NCBI GenBank assembly: GCA_001179505.1
Contig: CDMY01000227.1
Coordinates: 78,114-142,113 of the forward strand
Source: Vitrella brassicaformis
Taxonomy: Eukaryota > Sar > Vitrellaceae
Direction of reading: 5' to 3'
Length of the DNA stretch: 64,000 nucleotides
The translations under genes and the position numbers were made by a program. Positions 40,500 through 51,032 of this stretch are shown one piece after another (the first letter of the stretch is position 1; the number at the start of each line of letters is the position of its first letter). The notes beneath the pieces are model-generated. The model was not told where the DNA came from. It worked only from the letters and a program-made list of their open reading frames with translations, and searched no databases.

Positions 40500-43400
40500 T
40501 CAGAAGGAAGCCGTCATCATTCTGCAGAGAGAAACGACACCATTGGTGTCCATGGACGGCCGGGGAGATCGCAGAGCATGATTGCAGCTGGACCCGACCC
40601 ACCTGATTCGTTTGATTTCGTATTCGTCGGTGGTCGTCTGGCCGGGGCGCAGCTTGTTGCCGTACACGTGGTACTGCACGATATGATCACACACACAGGC
40701 TGATGATCTGTGTGGTGTGTGGATGGGTGGGTGAATGCCACACGTACCACAAGGGCTGCGAGGGAGAAGAATATGCAGCCGAAGGCAGACCACCAAAGCA
40801 CAATGCGATAGCCCCACCTGCGGGCCAGCCATGCGCCACACGTGTCCTTCGGTCTGAGACTCGCGTGTTGTGCTTACGTGAGTGGCGACTCGAATGGGAA
40901 GTGATGGCGGACATAGTCCATGACAAAGCCTGAAGGGAGAGAGAGAGCAACCGCACACACACACATGGGCAAGCGGCCTCCATTGTCTGCGTTATTCATG
41001 AACGCACCAGGTATGATGGGTGCGCAGAAGTATCCGAGTGTGTTGTAGATGATCTGAGTCAAAGCACTGCTGAAGGAGCGCATGTAGTCTACACACGCAA
41101 TACAGCACAGCACACCACAGAGGGACAAAGACCCTCTCTTTCTGTGCTCGGTGTGTCTCGTCTATGTGTGTGTCCCGTGTGTCACTCACCTGGCACACAT
41201 GACACGAGAATGCCGAAAGTGATGGGCGTCAAAGCACCGCCTAAACACCCCCAGACACACACACCCCCACACATCGGACGGATGGTTGCCTCGTGTGTGT
41301 CTGTCTCCGCCTTGTGTTGTGTACCTACCGCAGAAAAGGCAGATCCAGAGGCACGCGATGAATCCCCCGAGGTTCCAAGCGAAGGTGGCGAGGACGCCAC
41401 ACCCAGTGGCCACCACCGACCACACTATGCCTAGGTAGAAGGCGTTGTTGACTTGCTCACCCTTGTACCCTCCAAGCTTGTCACTTATCCAGCCACCCGC
41501 AGGCACGCTGATCACCAGAGAAGAAGTGTCTATGCTTTGGAGGGCGGTGGGGAGGGGGGGACTGATGTCGTCACACGTACCCGCAGAGAGGTGCGGTGAC
41601 CGCGGTGAAGGTGTAGAGTGCGATGACGTGAGCTCTGTCGCACTGCAGCACGTTGACGAGGTAGTCGGTCGTCCAAAACTGAATGCCCGTCACCACAAAG
41701 TACAAAGACGCCATGCCTGACACACACACATCCACCATTTGGTGCCTGTGTCATGCCTGTGTAGGTCTTCCGGTCGGTTGGTTTACTGAGTGAGAGGCAA
41801 AGGTAGAGTGGGTTCGAGATCAGAGAGAGTGTCCACTCGCCCAACTTGCTGCACACACCACAAACACCACAAACATCAGATCAACCGTGGGGACATGCAG
41901 AGAGTCGTGCTGTGTGTAGATTTGTCGGTCCACTTACGCGCAGAAGCCGAAGAATGTCTCCGTCTCCTCAGCCCTCTCCTGAGCCGTGATGCTGTCAAGG
42001 CGAATCCTACACACACAAACAGGCACACACACACATACACACCCTTGTCTCTCCCTCTCCCTCCCCCACCCTCCCCACTCGACCGACCCACCTCGAGAAT
42101 TTGGGTCGAGTGGGCTCCTCAATGAGCAGTCGGTCCTTGCCGGCGTCACACTCGTCAAGGTCGACGACATTCCCCATCTCGATGTCGACCTCATGGTCGT
42201 CCGACTCGTCTGCTCGCGGGGCCCTCTGCGGGATGCGCCTGTGCCTCTCCGAGTGGTAGAGGGTGTAGTCGATGACGTTGTTGTCCATGAGAGCAATGCC
42301 GATGACGGCGGGGACGATCATGACGGCCTGGAAGTAGAAAGCGGTGTGCCAGGTGATGTACTGGCCGATGGTGGGAAGGCGCTGCAGCTCCGTGATGGAG
42401 CCAGCGATCGAGTAGCCCACGATGGAGCCAAGCACGGAGGCCGCCTGGGTCCAGCTCATCCACCTAGACACATGCATGGTGTGGGTGAGAAATCCGTGCA
42501 TTGCATCAGTGGGGTGGATCTTTGTTTGCCTACGATGACGAAGATGCTTTGGGGGCGAACTCATCGACCCACACCGGGGTGTACACCAGAGGCAATGCCT
42601 GACGACCGACCAAGAGAGGAAGGTGCGTGTCGTTCGTCTCTCTCGCCTGCCATATGGTTGTGTGCCCCTGCCACCCCGCCCACGCACCTGTCCGATCCCA
42701 GCAACCAGGCGCGACGCGAGCATCCATTTGAAGTCTCCAGTGAAGTGACTGAAGAGACGAATAAACAGTGAGGGGCCCATTCCATTGATGGTGTCTGTCT
42801 GTGGGGTGGGTGGGTGGTTGGGGCACTGCACTCACGCGAAAGAGAAAGCGGAGAGAGACATGGTGGCGAGGGCGGCAATGAGGATGTACTTGGCGGGGAA
42901 GCGGCCGTAGATGACACCGGCGAGTGGGCTGCCGATGAGCAGGCCGGTGTACACGAGCGACCCGAGCAGCGACTGCTGCACGTAGCCGAGAGGGAACTCC
43001 AGGTTGATGAAGTGGAGACAAGCAGGGATAGCACCTGCACAAACACACAGACAGACAGACATACATACAAAAGTGTGGCACGGCGTCCGCGGGATGGCTG
43101 GCTGGCTGTCTGACCGTGGTCGAAGTTGAGCATCACCACGATGTACACCAGCATGACGAGCATCACACGACGGGAGCACAGCCCCTCTGTCCAGACAGGC
43201 ATGCTCAGCCTTTCCTTACTTTATCTTGTCCCTTGTTCCTCACTCACCGTCTCCGCCGGCACGAGGCGGTGCGAATCGGAACTCCTTGGGCGACCTGGGG
43301 TGCGGGGGCAGACGCGTGACCACAGGCTGCACCGCCGAGGGCTCGATTATGCCCTCCATCGACATCTGCCGCGGAGCCTCAACCTGGGGCTGACCCTGGG

Positions 43401-43999
43401 GCTGACGCACCACCCTGCAGGACAGTCAGTCGATCAAGGACACCCACAGAGATGTGAGGCAGAAGGGTGTCTCTCTACGTGACTTGGCCTGCCTTACGTC
43501 GGCAGAGACGGGGCGCTCTTCTGCTGAGGATCTTTCGGCTCTTCGCCCTCCCCCTTCGATCGTCCAAACAGGTTCAGGTTGGGCAGTCCAGGCACACGCC
43601 ACTGGGACAGCGCTGCAATTGAGAGAGGGGCGGGGCGCACACACCGCACACACAGGCATTAATGGCAGGGCAAGGCGCCCTCGAGTCAACGTCACGTACG
43701 CCTGAGGGTGTTGGTGTTATTTCCCGTTTTGGGCAGCAGTGCCGCTTCCGCCCCTGCTGCCGCACCCCCGTGGCCGTCAATCTCGGCGGTTTGCGTGACT
43801 GCACGCACAAACAAGACGGCAGCGCGTCACACAGGTGCGCCGGCTTCCCTCCCCCTCTCTCCTTTGCAAAACGGCCTGCCGCTTTGTGACGGGCCATGCC
43901 TGCCTGACCATCGCTGGCCTGCTGTGCTCGTGTGTGCTTACGGCTTCGTGCAGCCTCCACATCCACGTCGGCTTGCGCGTAGTGGGTGTGCTCCGCCAT
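40500..43999 (-). CDS. Major facilitator superfamily transporter (Spinster-like)
   Basis: A multi-exon membrane transporter; about 13 exons run from the ATG at 43999 to the stop at 40500-40502. After a long hydrophilic N-terminus (MAEHTHYAQADVDVEAARSR, then LFGRSKGEGEEPKD), twelve helices are spread over short exons: VMLVMLVYIVVMLNFDHG, LGSLVYTGLLIGSPLAGVIY followed by GRFPAKYI, MLASRLVAGIGQ, LGSIVGYSIAG, AFYFQAVMIVPAVIGIALMD, FWTTDYLVNVLQCDRAHVIA, VISVPAGGWISDKLGG, GVLATFAWNLGGFIACLWIC, FGILVSCVPDYMRSFSSAL, YRIVLWWSAFGCIFFSLAAL. The DHG motif at the end of helix 1 and GSPLAGVIYGRFPAKY fit the MFS helix 2-3 loop pattern. The substrate cannot be told. A long acidic loop lies between helices 6 and 7. 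Confidence 0.85.
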
Positions 44000-44202
44000 G
44001 TGCGTTGGGTAATTTTTTGGCGGCCGTCGACGTTATCACGAGTTAGTTGAGTCAACCCTGCAGGCTTCTTGCGTTGCTTTATCAAACGATTTGTTCGCAA
44101 GGAGAAACTCGGGAAGGGGGCAGGTGGGGGCTTCCTGGCCAAGAAGCTCGCGCTCTGAAAACTCAAGTTTACTCGCTAGAGCATCTGCCGGTCGTTTTCG
44201 CG
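44000..44202. promoter_or_regulatory. Divergent intergenic region, MFS / secreted protein
   Basis: About 203 bases separate the MFS start from the best ATG on the plus strand. A weaker relative of the shared motif, GCGAGCTT on the minus strand (44147-44154), is present. The boundary is uncertain because the plus-strand start is unclear. Confidence 0.4.
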
Positions 44203-45318
44203 ATGGCCTGTGTCGGTATGGCTTGCTGGTCCTCCTCGCCCTCTCTGTATCCATCACGCGTAAGTGGCCATGCGAAACAAGGCCAGATCAGATCTTCAGC
44301 GAGAGAGAGGACGGACGGCATCAACATGCGGACGCGCCGCACACGCCTTGTCGGTTCGGTTTCTCTGTGCGTGTGTTGTATTGGCAGATGGCGTGGAGGC
44401 GTCTGGCAAGATAGCGACGGAGGAGAAATCTTGCGGCCTCATCGAACAAGGTATGAAGGCCCTTGGATAATGGCTTCCGGCTGGCTGCATTCCATACACC
44501 GCAGCCCATCTCATCCATCCATCCATCCATCCATCCATCCATCCATCCATCTGTGTTGCCGTCGTGCAGGTGCGTTTGCGGCGTCGAATGCCACCTACAT
44601 GGCGGGTCTTCATCTCGTTGAGCGGCAGATCCAACTCGCGAAACAACTCACCCAGTCGGGCGTCGACCTCTCACAGTCGGCCGCCACCCTCAGCAGCACT
44701 GCACACGACAGCGTCACCGGAACCGCGGGCCTCATCGACGCCCTGGTGTCGCGCCAGACGGGCAGCTTCCTGCAGGCGGGCGACCACTTCAATCAGCCAC
44801 GGCGCCCGAAGCCGGATTGGTACAAGAGACCTAGCGGTTCGGAGATGGTGGAGTTTTTCGAGCAGCACTTCCCCTCATCGCTCACACCGGCGAACGGAGT
44901 TTGCATCCGCGAGACAGAGAAGAGAGGCTCCCGGCCCACCCTTTGCTACCTGACGTGTCCAAACAAGGACTTCAGCATCGACTGGGGCCACCCCATGCTG
45001 GGGCGCATCCACACGGGGACCCCGAAAAAGATCGAATGTCTAACGACGGGGGTCACGGGGCCTGCGCAGAAGGTGTGCCAACCCGGCTCCAAGAGCAGCA
45101 GCCGGTTGGACTTCTGCGCCCTCAACAGCATCGGGTTGAACATGGAGAACCTGCGCGAGTACGATGGCCAGTGGGGCCATTTCTTCCACGTGAAGCGGGG
45201 GCAGCGCTCTGAGGGGCAGAACAAGTGCGAGGGCATTGCTCTGGAGTTTTACTGGCGCGATTCCTACTCAGCGTATAAAGTCCCAGTGCCCGACCTGGGG
45301 GCAGACTCGCGCTGCTAG
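44203..45318 (+). CDS. Unknown Cys-containing, probably secreted protein
   Basis: I do not recognise the family. Exons: first exon ending at 44259, then 44388-44450, then 44570-45318. The last exon is well supported and includes VERQIQLAKQLTQSGVDLSQ, DWYKRPSGSEMVEFFEQHFP, LCYLTCPNKDFSIDWGHPML, KKIECLTTGV, LDFCALNSIGL and LEFYWRDSYSAYKVPV. Joining the exons in frame (LIEQ-GAFAASN) requires the first exon to be read as GLCRYGLLVLLALSVSITH, a good signal-peptide core. That frame has no ATG back to a stop at about 44010. The ATG at 44203 is in a different frame and would hit a stop after the first splice. So the true start is unresolved. Confidence 0.62.
   Translation: MACVGMACWSSSPSLYPSRVSGHAKQGQIRSSARERTDGINMRTRRTRLVGSVSLCVCCIGRWRGGVWQDSDGGEILRPHRTRYEGPWIMASGWLHSIHRSPSHPSIHPSIHPSIHLCCRRAGAFAASNATYMAGLHLVERQIQLAKQLTQSGVDLSQSAATLSSTAHDSVTGTAGLIDALVSRQTGSFLQAGDHFNQPRRPKPDWYKRPSGSEMVEFFEQHFPSSLTPANGVCIRETEKRGSRPTLCYLTCPNKDFSIDWGHPMLGRIHTGTPKKIECLTTGVTGPAQKVCQPGSKSSSRLDFCALNSIGLNMENLREYDGQWGHFFHVKRGQRSEGQNKCEGIALEFYWRDSYSAYKVPVPDLGADSRC
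44513..44551 (+). repeat. ATCC tetranucleotide repeat in intron
   Basis: About nine to ten ATCC units fill most of the second intron of the secreted-protein gene, ending some 17 bases before the acceptor at 44569. Confidence 0.9.
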
Positions 45319-45597
45319 CAGAGCGTCTGACGCATACACACAACACACACACACCGCAGCCCATCATGTAGCCGACTTTACAAGGGAGAGGGAGGGGGGG
45401 GGGGCTGTATTGATGATCGGATGATTAAGCCATGACGTCATCGTTTTTCGCCTTACTTTTCCCATCTGCGCCACACCCACGCGCACACACACGCACACAG
45501 CGTCTGTTTCTGTGTCTCCTTCTCACCTGTGCGACTTTTGGCACCTTTGCTTTTCTGGACGACAGGGCGCACACTTGTACAGAGCAGCAGGGATGCA

Positions 45598-45635
<38 letters not shown>

Positions 45636-46579
45636 CACAGAGAGGGAGAGAGAGATAAGTGGGGGTCGCATGCCGCAGAGCCAGGCTTCTCTCCCCACCG
45701 GTGGCCGTAGACAAGATCCGCGTCTGCCTGGTGGTGTACGTGTGACGCCTGCCTCGCCCCGATCCCACTCTCTCTGTGTGTTCTGGCTGGCCGGCATATC
45801 ACGGACACACCTCACACACATGCACACACAGACTGACAGGGGGATGGCCGGTGTGCCGAAGTAGCTAATAATTAAAACGAGACGGGTGTGTGTGTGGGGG
45901 GGGGGGNNNNNNNNNNNNNNNNNNNNNNNNNNNNNNNNNNNNNNNNNNNNNNNNNNNNNNNNNNNNNNNNNNNNNNNNNNNNNNNNNNNNNNNNNNNNNN
46001 NNNNNNNNNNNNNNNNNNNNNNNNNNNNNNNNNNNNNNNNNNNNNNNNNNNNNNNNNNNNNNNNNNNNNNNNNNNNNNNNNNNNNNNNNNNNNNNNNNNN
46101 NNNNNNNNNNNNNNNNNNNNNNNNNNNNNNNNNNNNNNNNNNNNNNNNNNNNNNNNNNNNNNNNNNNNNNNNNNNNNNNNNNNNNNNNNNNNNNNNNNNN
46201 NNNNNNGGGGGGGGGGGTTGAGGGTGTCGATACACGGCTGGCCGGTGGAAAAGGGATGGATGGCTGCACACGTGAGATGGCATGGTGTGGACTGATGGTC
46301 GCTGGATGGATGTGTGGATGGGCGGACAAACCGATGATTTTGAAAGAGCTGTCGGACGGTAACAGATAAACCAATGCAAGCCAAGCAGCCATCAATCACA
46401 CAGCACACAGCTTGTCCGTCACGATGCACATGTACACATAGGGATGAGTGCTATGCACGCTACCGTCTCTGTTTCTCTCTCGACTAGCCAGTTGACTAAA
46501 CAGCAACCCACCCCCGCCCCGCCCCGACCAGCCTGGCCTGGCCACTGGTGGCCGGCCCTTCCTCAGTCACTCATGTCAC
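45319..46579. other. Tail-to-tail intergenic region with gap and poly-G tracts
   Basis: No gene is supported. It holds an 11-G run at 45394-45404, CA and GA tracts at about 45594-45653, 11 G directly before the N gap (45896-45906) and 11 G directly after it (46207-46217). Confidence 0.65.
45907..46206. other. Assembly gap, 300 N, inside a poly-G tract
   Basis: Exactly 300 N flanked on both sides by 11 G. The true sequence is probably one long poly-G/poly-C tract that stopped sequencing; the real gap size is unknown. Confidence 0.95.
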
Positions 46580-48411
46580 TCATTCTCTGACGAGCGTGCC
46601 GCGCCCCCTCCCCAGCTTCCTGAGCAGGTCGAACACGGTGAACACGTCGGCTGTCGCATTATCGGTCTCGTCGTTGCCCAACTCATCGCTGCCACGCACG
46701 CAGCACACACGCTCTAGCCGGGGAAACCTGGCCTGCTTCAATGGGAAGGGCAGACAGGCGTCCTCCGCCCCACTCAGACGCAGCACGCGGCACTGGCGGA
46801 ACACCAGCGGCCTCATGGTCGGCTGCCGACCGCCCCACCACCGCCACTGGTCCTCGCTGTTGGATGTCGTGCACGCCACCGTCACCTCTCGCGCATGGAA
46901 GGCGGCGAACAGGGTGACCTTCTTGACGATGTGGCGAATCATGTCGTTGTCGTGGCTGGCGTCGGGGGAGAGGACGTCCAGCGTGACTCGCTCGACAGTG
47001 ATGTGGAGGTAGGGCCGCTCGAGGACGTAGAGGAGGCACCTGGCCATGTCGAGTGAGATGACGATGCTCTTGAAGTGGATGTGCAGGGGGCGGGAGGCCT
47101 CACGGTTGGGCAGGGTGGGCGGGAAGTGGTACTGCGTCTGGATCAGCTGGGGCATGAACGGGTCACTCTCGGGCTGCGCACGCAGGTACGCAGGCAGCGT
47201 GGCGTAGCCGTGGTCGGCAGCTGGACTGTGGCTGGGACCAGGGGTGGTGGTCACGGTGGCGCCCCCGCGGCTCGTGCTGGTGTGCCCCCACCCGTCGCCC
47301 TGTTTCTGCTCCTCCACGACGCCGCTGGCAGTGTAGCTGACGTTGGTGTTCATCTGGGTGCGCGAGCTCCACTCGTCGACCACCACCCGCTTGAACTGCC
47401 GCATGGCCGCGTGGTGCCACACGAGGGAGTGCTCGAACGTGCTGGTGCAGTACATGGGCAGACGAGTGACGGCAGCGGTCCTCTCCCCCTCCCCACTCAA
47501 CACCTTGAGCCACCTGTCCCGCTGTCGACTCGGCATGCGGCGCATCAATGGCTCGCCAAGGGCCAGGTGCGAGTGTGCTGAGGGGGAGCGCGACGCAGCC
47601 AGGGCGTCACGCGACACGTCGCCGTATGTGATGACGCGAGGCGTCTCGAGGAACGAGAGGATGTTGCCGTAGACCTCCAAGGGCACGGAGAAGCCCTGCA
47701 TGGGAATGGTGGTGAGCAGCTTCGCGTCACAGTGGTGGAGGGGGAGGGAGGGACTGGGCGGGGGGAACAGGCGCGCCACCAACTTCGAAGACAACACCTG
47801 TCAACAATGACGCAACACGGATGAATGGTAATTAATGTCTGTCTGCTCGTGTGCCCACCTTGTTGTGTGCGCTCTTGCAAGCGCCATGAACCGCGTTGGC
47901 TTTCTGGCAGGCACATCGCCACGCAGCGGCAGGGTCCAGGTGTGAGCGAACAGCCGCCACTCGCTCGACGGCCCAGCAGAGCAGCAGCAGAAGGATGGCG
48001 CAGGACATCCATGGCGACGACGCGATGTGAGCCGGCGGAGGGAAAAAGCCAGCAGGCGCAGTCAATCGGTATGTCACCAGCGATTCGCCGCCCCTTGCGT
48101 GGGGTCCATCGATGTCCGCGAGAAGCCCATCGAGTTGGTGACACTTGGTCAGCAGCCACTCATCTGTGGGCATGCTGCTGCTGGCGTCTCGCTCACATAA
48201 ACCCGCCAGACGCAGCAGCTTCTCCGCGCTCGACAGCGGAGCTTGCAACATGGCCTCGGCGCTGAACCAACGCACAAGAGGCGGACAAAGAGTTGATGTT
48301 GAGCCGTCGCTTGTACTGTGTTTGTGGTATCCTCACTCACCTCGAGTGTGCTCCATGTGCAGTCGTGAGCGGGAAAACCGACGGGAGCAGAGCGATGAAG
48401 GCCAGCAGCAT
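46580..48411 (-). CDS. Membrane protein with signal peptide and F-box-like segment, unknown function
   Basis: Three exons are inferred. Exon 1 starts at 48411 with a clear signal peptide (MLLAFIALLPSVFPLTTAHG). Exon 2 (about 48262-47866) has LAGLCERDASSSMPTDEWLL and a membrane segment, WMSCAILLLLLCWAVERVAA, followed by a Cys pair. Exon 3 (about 47801 to the stop at 46580) opens VLSSKLVARLFPPPSPSLPL, then FSVPLEVYGNILSFLETPRV, which looks like an F-box, and continues to a long C-terminal region with RPYLHITVERVTLDVLSPDA and ARFPRLERVCCVRGSDELG, spaced somewhat like divergent leucine-rich repeats. A secretory signal and an F-box do not normally occur together. Either the F-box is on the cytosolic side of the membrane segment, the similarity is accidental, or exon 3 is a separate gene. 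Function is unknown. Confidence 0.6.
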
Positions 48412-48697
48412 GGCAAGAGCGAGAATCTCGGGTCAACTTTCGAAGTCACCGATTGCGTCGAAAACTACGGTAGTTGAGGTGCTGTGGAGTCCACATAGTC
48501 ACCTCCTTTCCCTCGCTCCAGTTGCGAGCTTAGAGTGGGTCGACTTTGCCCACTGGTTTTGTGCCCCTTGGGTCACTTCTTCCTCCTGAGCCACACACAG
48601 CTCCTTCAAGGCGCAGCATCCTTCCCTTGACGCAGATCTTTCAAAAGCCATCTCTTGATTCATTGCAACGCGCTTCGCTCGGCGCTTCGCAGCCAAG
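48412..48697. promoter_or_regulatory. Divergent promoter, membrane protein / ETHE1
   Basis: These 286 bases lie between head-to-head starts and carry the shared motif at 48522-48533. Confidence 0.6.
48522..48533 (+). promoter_or_regulatory. Shared promoter motif TTGCGAGCTTAG
   Basis: Exact match over twelve bases to the minus-strand copy at 4641-4652. It lies about 165 bases before the ETHE1 ATG and 111 bases before the opposite ATG. Confidence 0.6.
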
Positions 48698-51032
48698 ATG
48701 ATGTCGGCAGTGCGCTGTCGGCTGGCGCCCATCGCCTCTTCCTCCCTCCCGGCCCTTGCAGCGACATCCCGTCTGCCTCTGCTGAAATCAACGCGTCTGT
48801 TCAGCACCAACACGACGCCCAAGGCCGTCACGTCCACAGTAGTGATACATGAACAGTAGTCGCAACTACACACCTCGCTGACCGATTCCCAAACACACGT
48901 ACGACTCTACTCTCTGCTGGCGACTGCAGGTGGATGTGCTGGGCAACGTGCCGACGTTGGAGCTGCAGAAGCTGCTAGAGGGAGGCCATTACCGCAGCGT
49001 GGTCAATCTCTGCGGGCCCGAGGAAGATTACATCTCGCCTGCCAACCTGTGTACGTAAGATTGAACAAGTGGTCGATGCGATGCTGCCCAGAACATCATT
49101 CTTATGACGTTGGTCGGTCTTGTGTATGTTTGCAGGCGAGAAGTACCGGCTCCGCTATGCCTCGCTGCCCGTCGACTCGAACAAACTCTCATTCGTAAGC
49201 CTGATGGATGAATGACGTCTCGTCTGCCTGACACTTGGCTGGTTGGATTGCTGCCTCTCTTCTGCTATGCTGTGTGTGCCAGGGTCTGGGTGAGTCGCTG
49301 GTGTCTGCCCTGTCCACCATGCCCCATCCCCTGCTCGTCCAGTGCCAGTCGGCCTCACGCGCGTCGGCGGCCGCCCTCCTGCATGTGGCCTCGTCGCCCC
49401 ACGAGCAGCCCGATGCCGGCTCTGGTGGCACGGCTGAGCTGTCGATGAGCCCCGAGAGCAAGGGTACCTTCATGAGCCCGACTAAGGCACTCAAGTTTGC
49501 GGAAGAGAAGGAGCTGCCATTCCTGGGGAAACCGCCCCTCAAGCAGTGGGTGGAGGTGAGGGTTTAAACACAGCACAACAGACAGACACGGGGGAGGAAT
49601 GGGGAATGAATGCTGGCGTGTACACTTACTTAGGTCTGTGTGATGTGGTGTGTGTCGTGTGTGGGTGTGGTGTGCAGCGGTATCTGTGTGCGCGTCACGT
49701 GTCGCTGGGTCACGAGGACCCTAACCTGTTCTTCCGTCAGCTGTTCGATCGCGAGAGCTGCACCTTCACCTACATCCTTGCGGACCCCAGGACACGCGAA
49801 GGCATCATAATAGATCCCGTCCTAGAGCATCTCGAGTGAGTCAGTCAGTCAGTCGATGTGGAACACAGAGAGGGATGGATGGATGGATGGATGGATGTGT
49901 GTCTGCATGTTTGTGGTTCCTTGGTGCAGCCGCGACTTGTCCCTGCTTGACGAGTACGGCATCATTCTCAAATACGCACTCAACACACACGTGGTCCGCA
50001 ACAGAGAGAATGATGACCCACACCCACAGTGACCCTTGGGGATAGAACATTGTTGATGTGTGTCTTGATGCTTGCAGCACGCCGACCACGTCACCTCCAC
50101 TGGCTGCATGAAGGCACGACTAGACGGTGGGTGCGTCAGGGGACCACATCATCTTTCCATCTTTCCGTCTTTCCGTCCCTCGTCTGTGTCTGTGTATGTG
50201 TTTGTGTTTGTGTTTGTGTTTGTGCAGGCTTCCGGAGCGTGTTGAGCTCTGGCTACTCGTCCGCCCGCGCTGACCTGCACGTGGACCACGACGCCAAGCT
50301 CTTCTTTGGCGACCGCTACGTGGTCGCTCGCAGCACCCCTGGCCACACACCGGGATGCCTGACGTTTGTGCTGGACGACCACTCCAAGGCCTTCACGGGA
50401 GACGCACTCCTCATCCGCGGCTGTGGCAGGACTGATTTCCAGGTGGGTGCGTGTCCTCCATCCATCCATCCATTCGTCGAAAGCGATCAATGCGTTCCGT
50501 TCCTGTCTTGGGGTCTGTCTTTTGTCCATCAGAGCGGTGACTCTGAGCTGCTGTATCGGGCGATATGGACGCAGATCTTCACGCTGCCCGAGAGCTGCCT
50601 CCTGTACCCGGGACACGACTATCAGGTATCACACACGCCGAACCACCAAATGCGCACCAATCAGTGCTGGTGCGATGTAATGTTTGTGTGTCCTGTGTCG
50701 TGTGTCCTGTGTCGTGTGTCCTGTGTGTGTGTGTGTGTGTATAGGGTCGCGAGTGCAGCAGTGTGTGGGAGGAGAAGCGCTACAACCCCCGGCTGACGAA
50801 GTCGCTGCCCGAGTTCAAGGAGCTGATGGCCAACCTGGGCCTGCCGCAGCCAAAGCTCATCGAGGTGGCCGTGCCCGTCAACCTCGAGGACGGCATGGCC
50901 AAGATACCATCGGGAGAGCTCAGATGCTTCGTAAGTGTCAGCTTGCAAGGCCTACGTGACACTTATAATCATCCATGCATGGTTGGATGGCTTGGTGGCG
51001 CGTGTGTGTGTTTGCAGGGCTGCCAAGGCTGA
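48698..51032 (+). CDS. ETHE1: Persulfide dioxygenase ETHE1 with N-terminal DUF442-type phosphatase-like domain
   Basis: ETHE1 oxidises glutathione persulfide to sulfite in mitochondrial sulfide breakdown. The leader MMSAVRCRLAPIASSSLPAL is basic and Ser/Ala-rich with LKSTRLFSTNTT, a typical mitochondrial targeting peptide. Residues from about 48931 to 49555 form a separate domain: LLEGGHYRSVVNLCGPEEDY, YASLPVDSN, HPLLVQCQSASRASAAALL, which match DUF442/Blh-type phosphatase-like folds with a Cys-x4-Arg loop. The metallo-beta-lactamase domain then shows NTHVHADHVTSTG, STPGHTPGCLTFVLDD, FTGDALLIRGCGRTDFQ and LYPGHDYQGRECSSVWEEKR, the ETHE1 iron ligands and signature. The stop follows a tiny last exon (GCQG) at 51032. 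The introns hold TGGA and TTTGTG repeats. Confidence 0.92.

Noticed and set aside
44047-45318. Single 423-codon open frame on the plus strand
   Set aside because: It reads through two introns with good GT/AG borders and an ATCC microsatellite. The spliced model gives a signal peptide and continuous protein instead.
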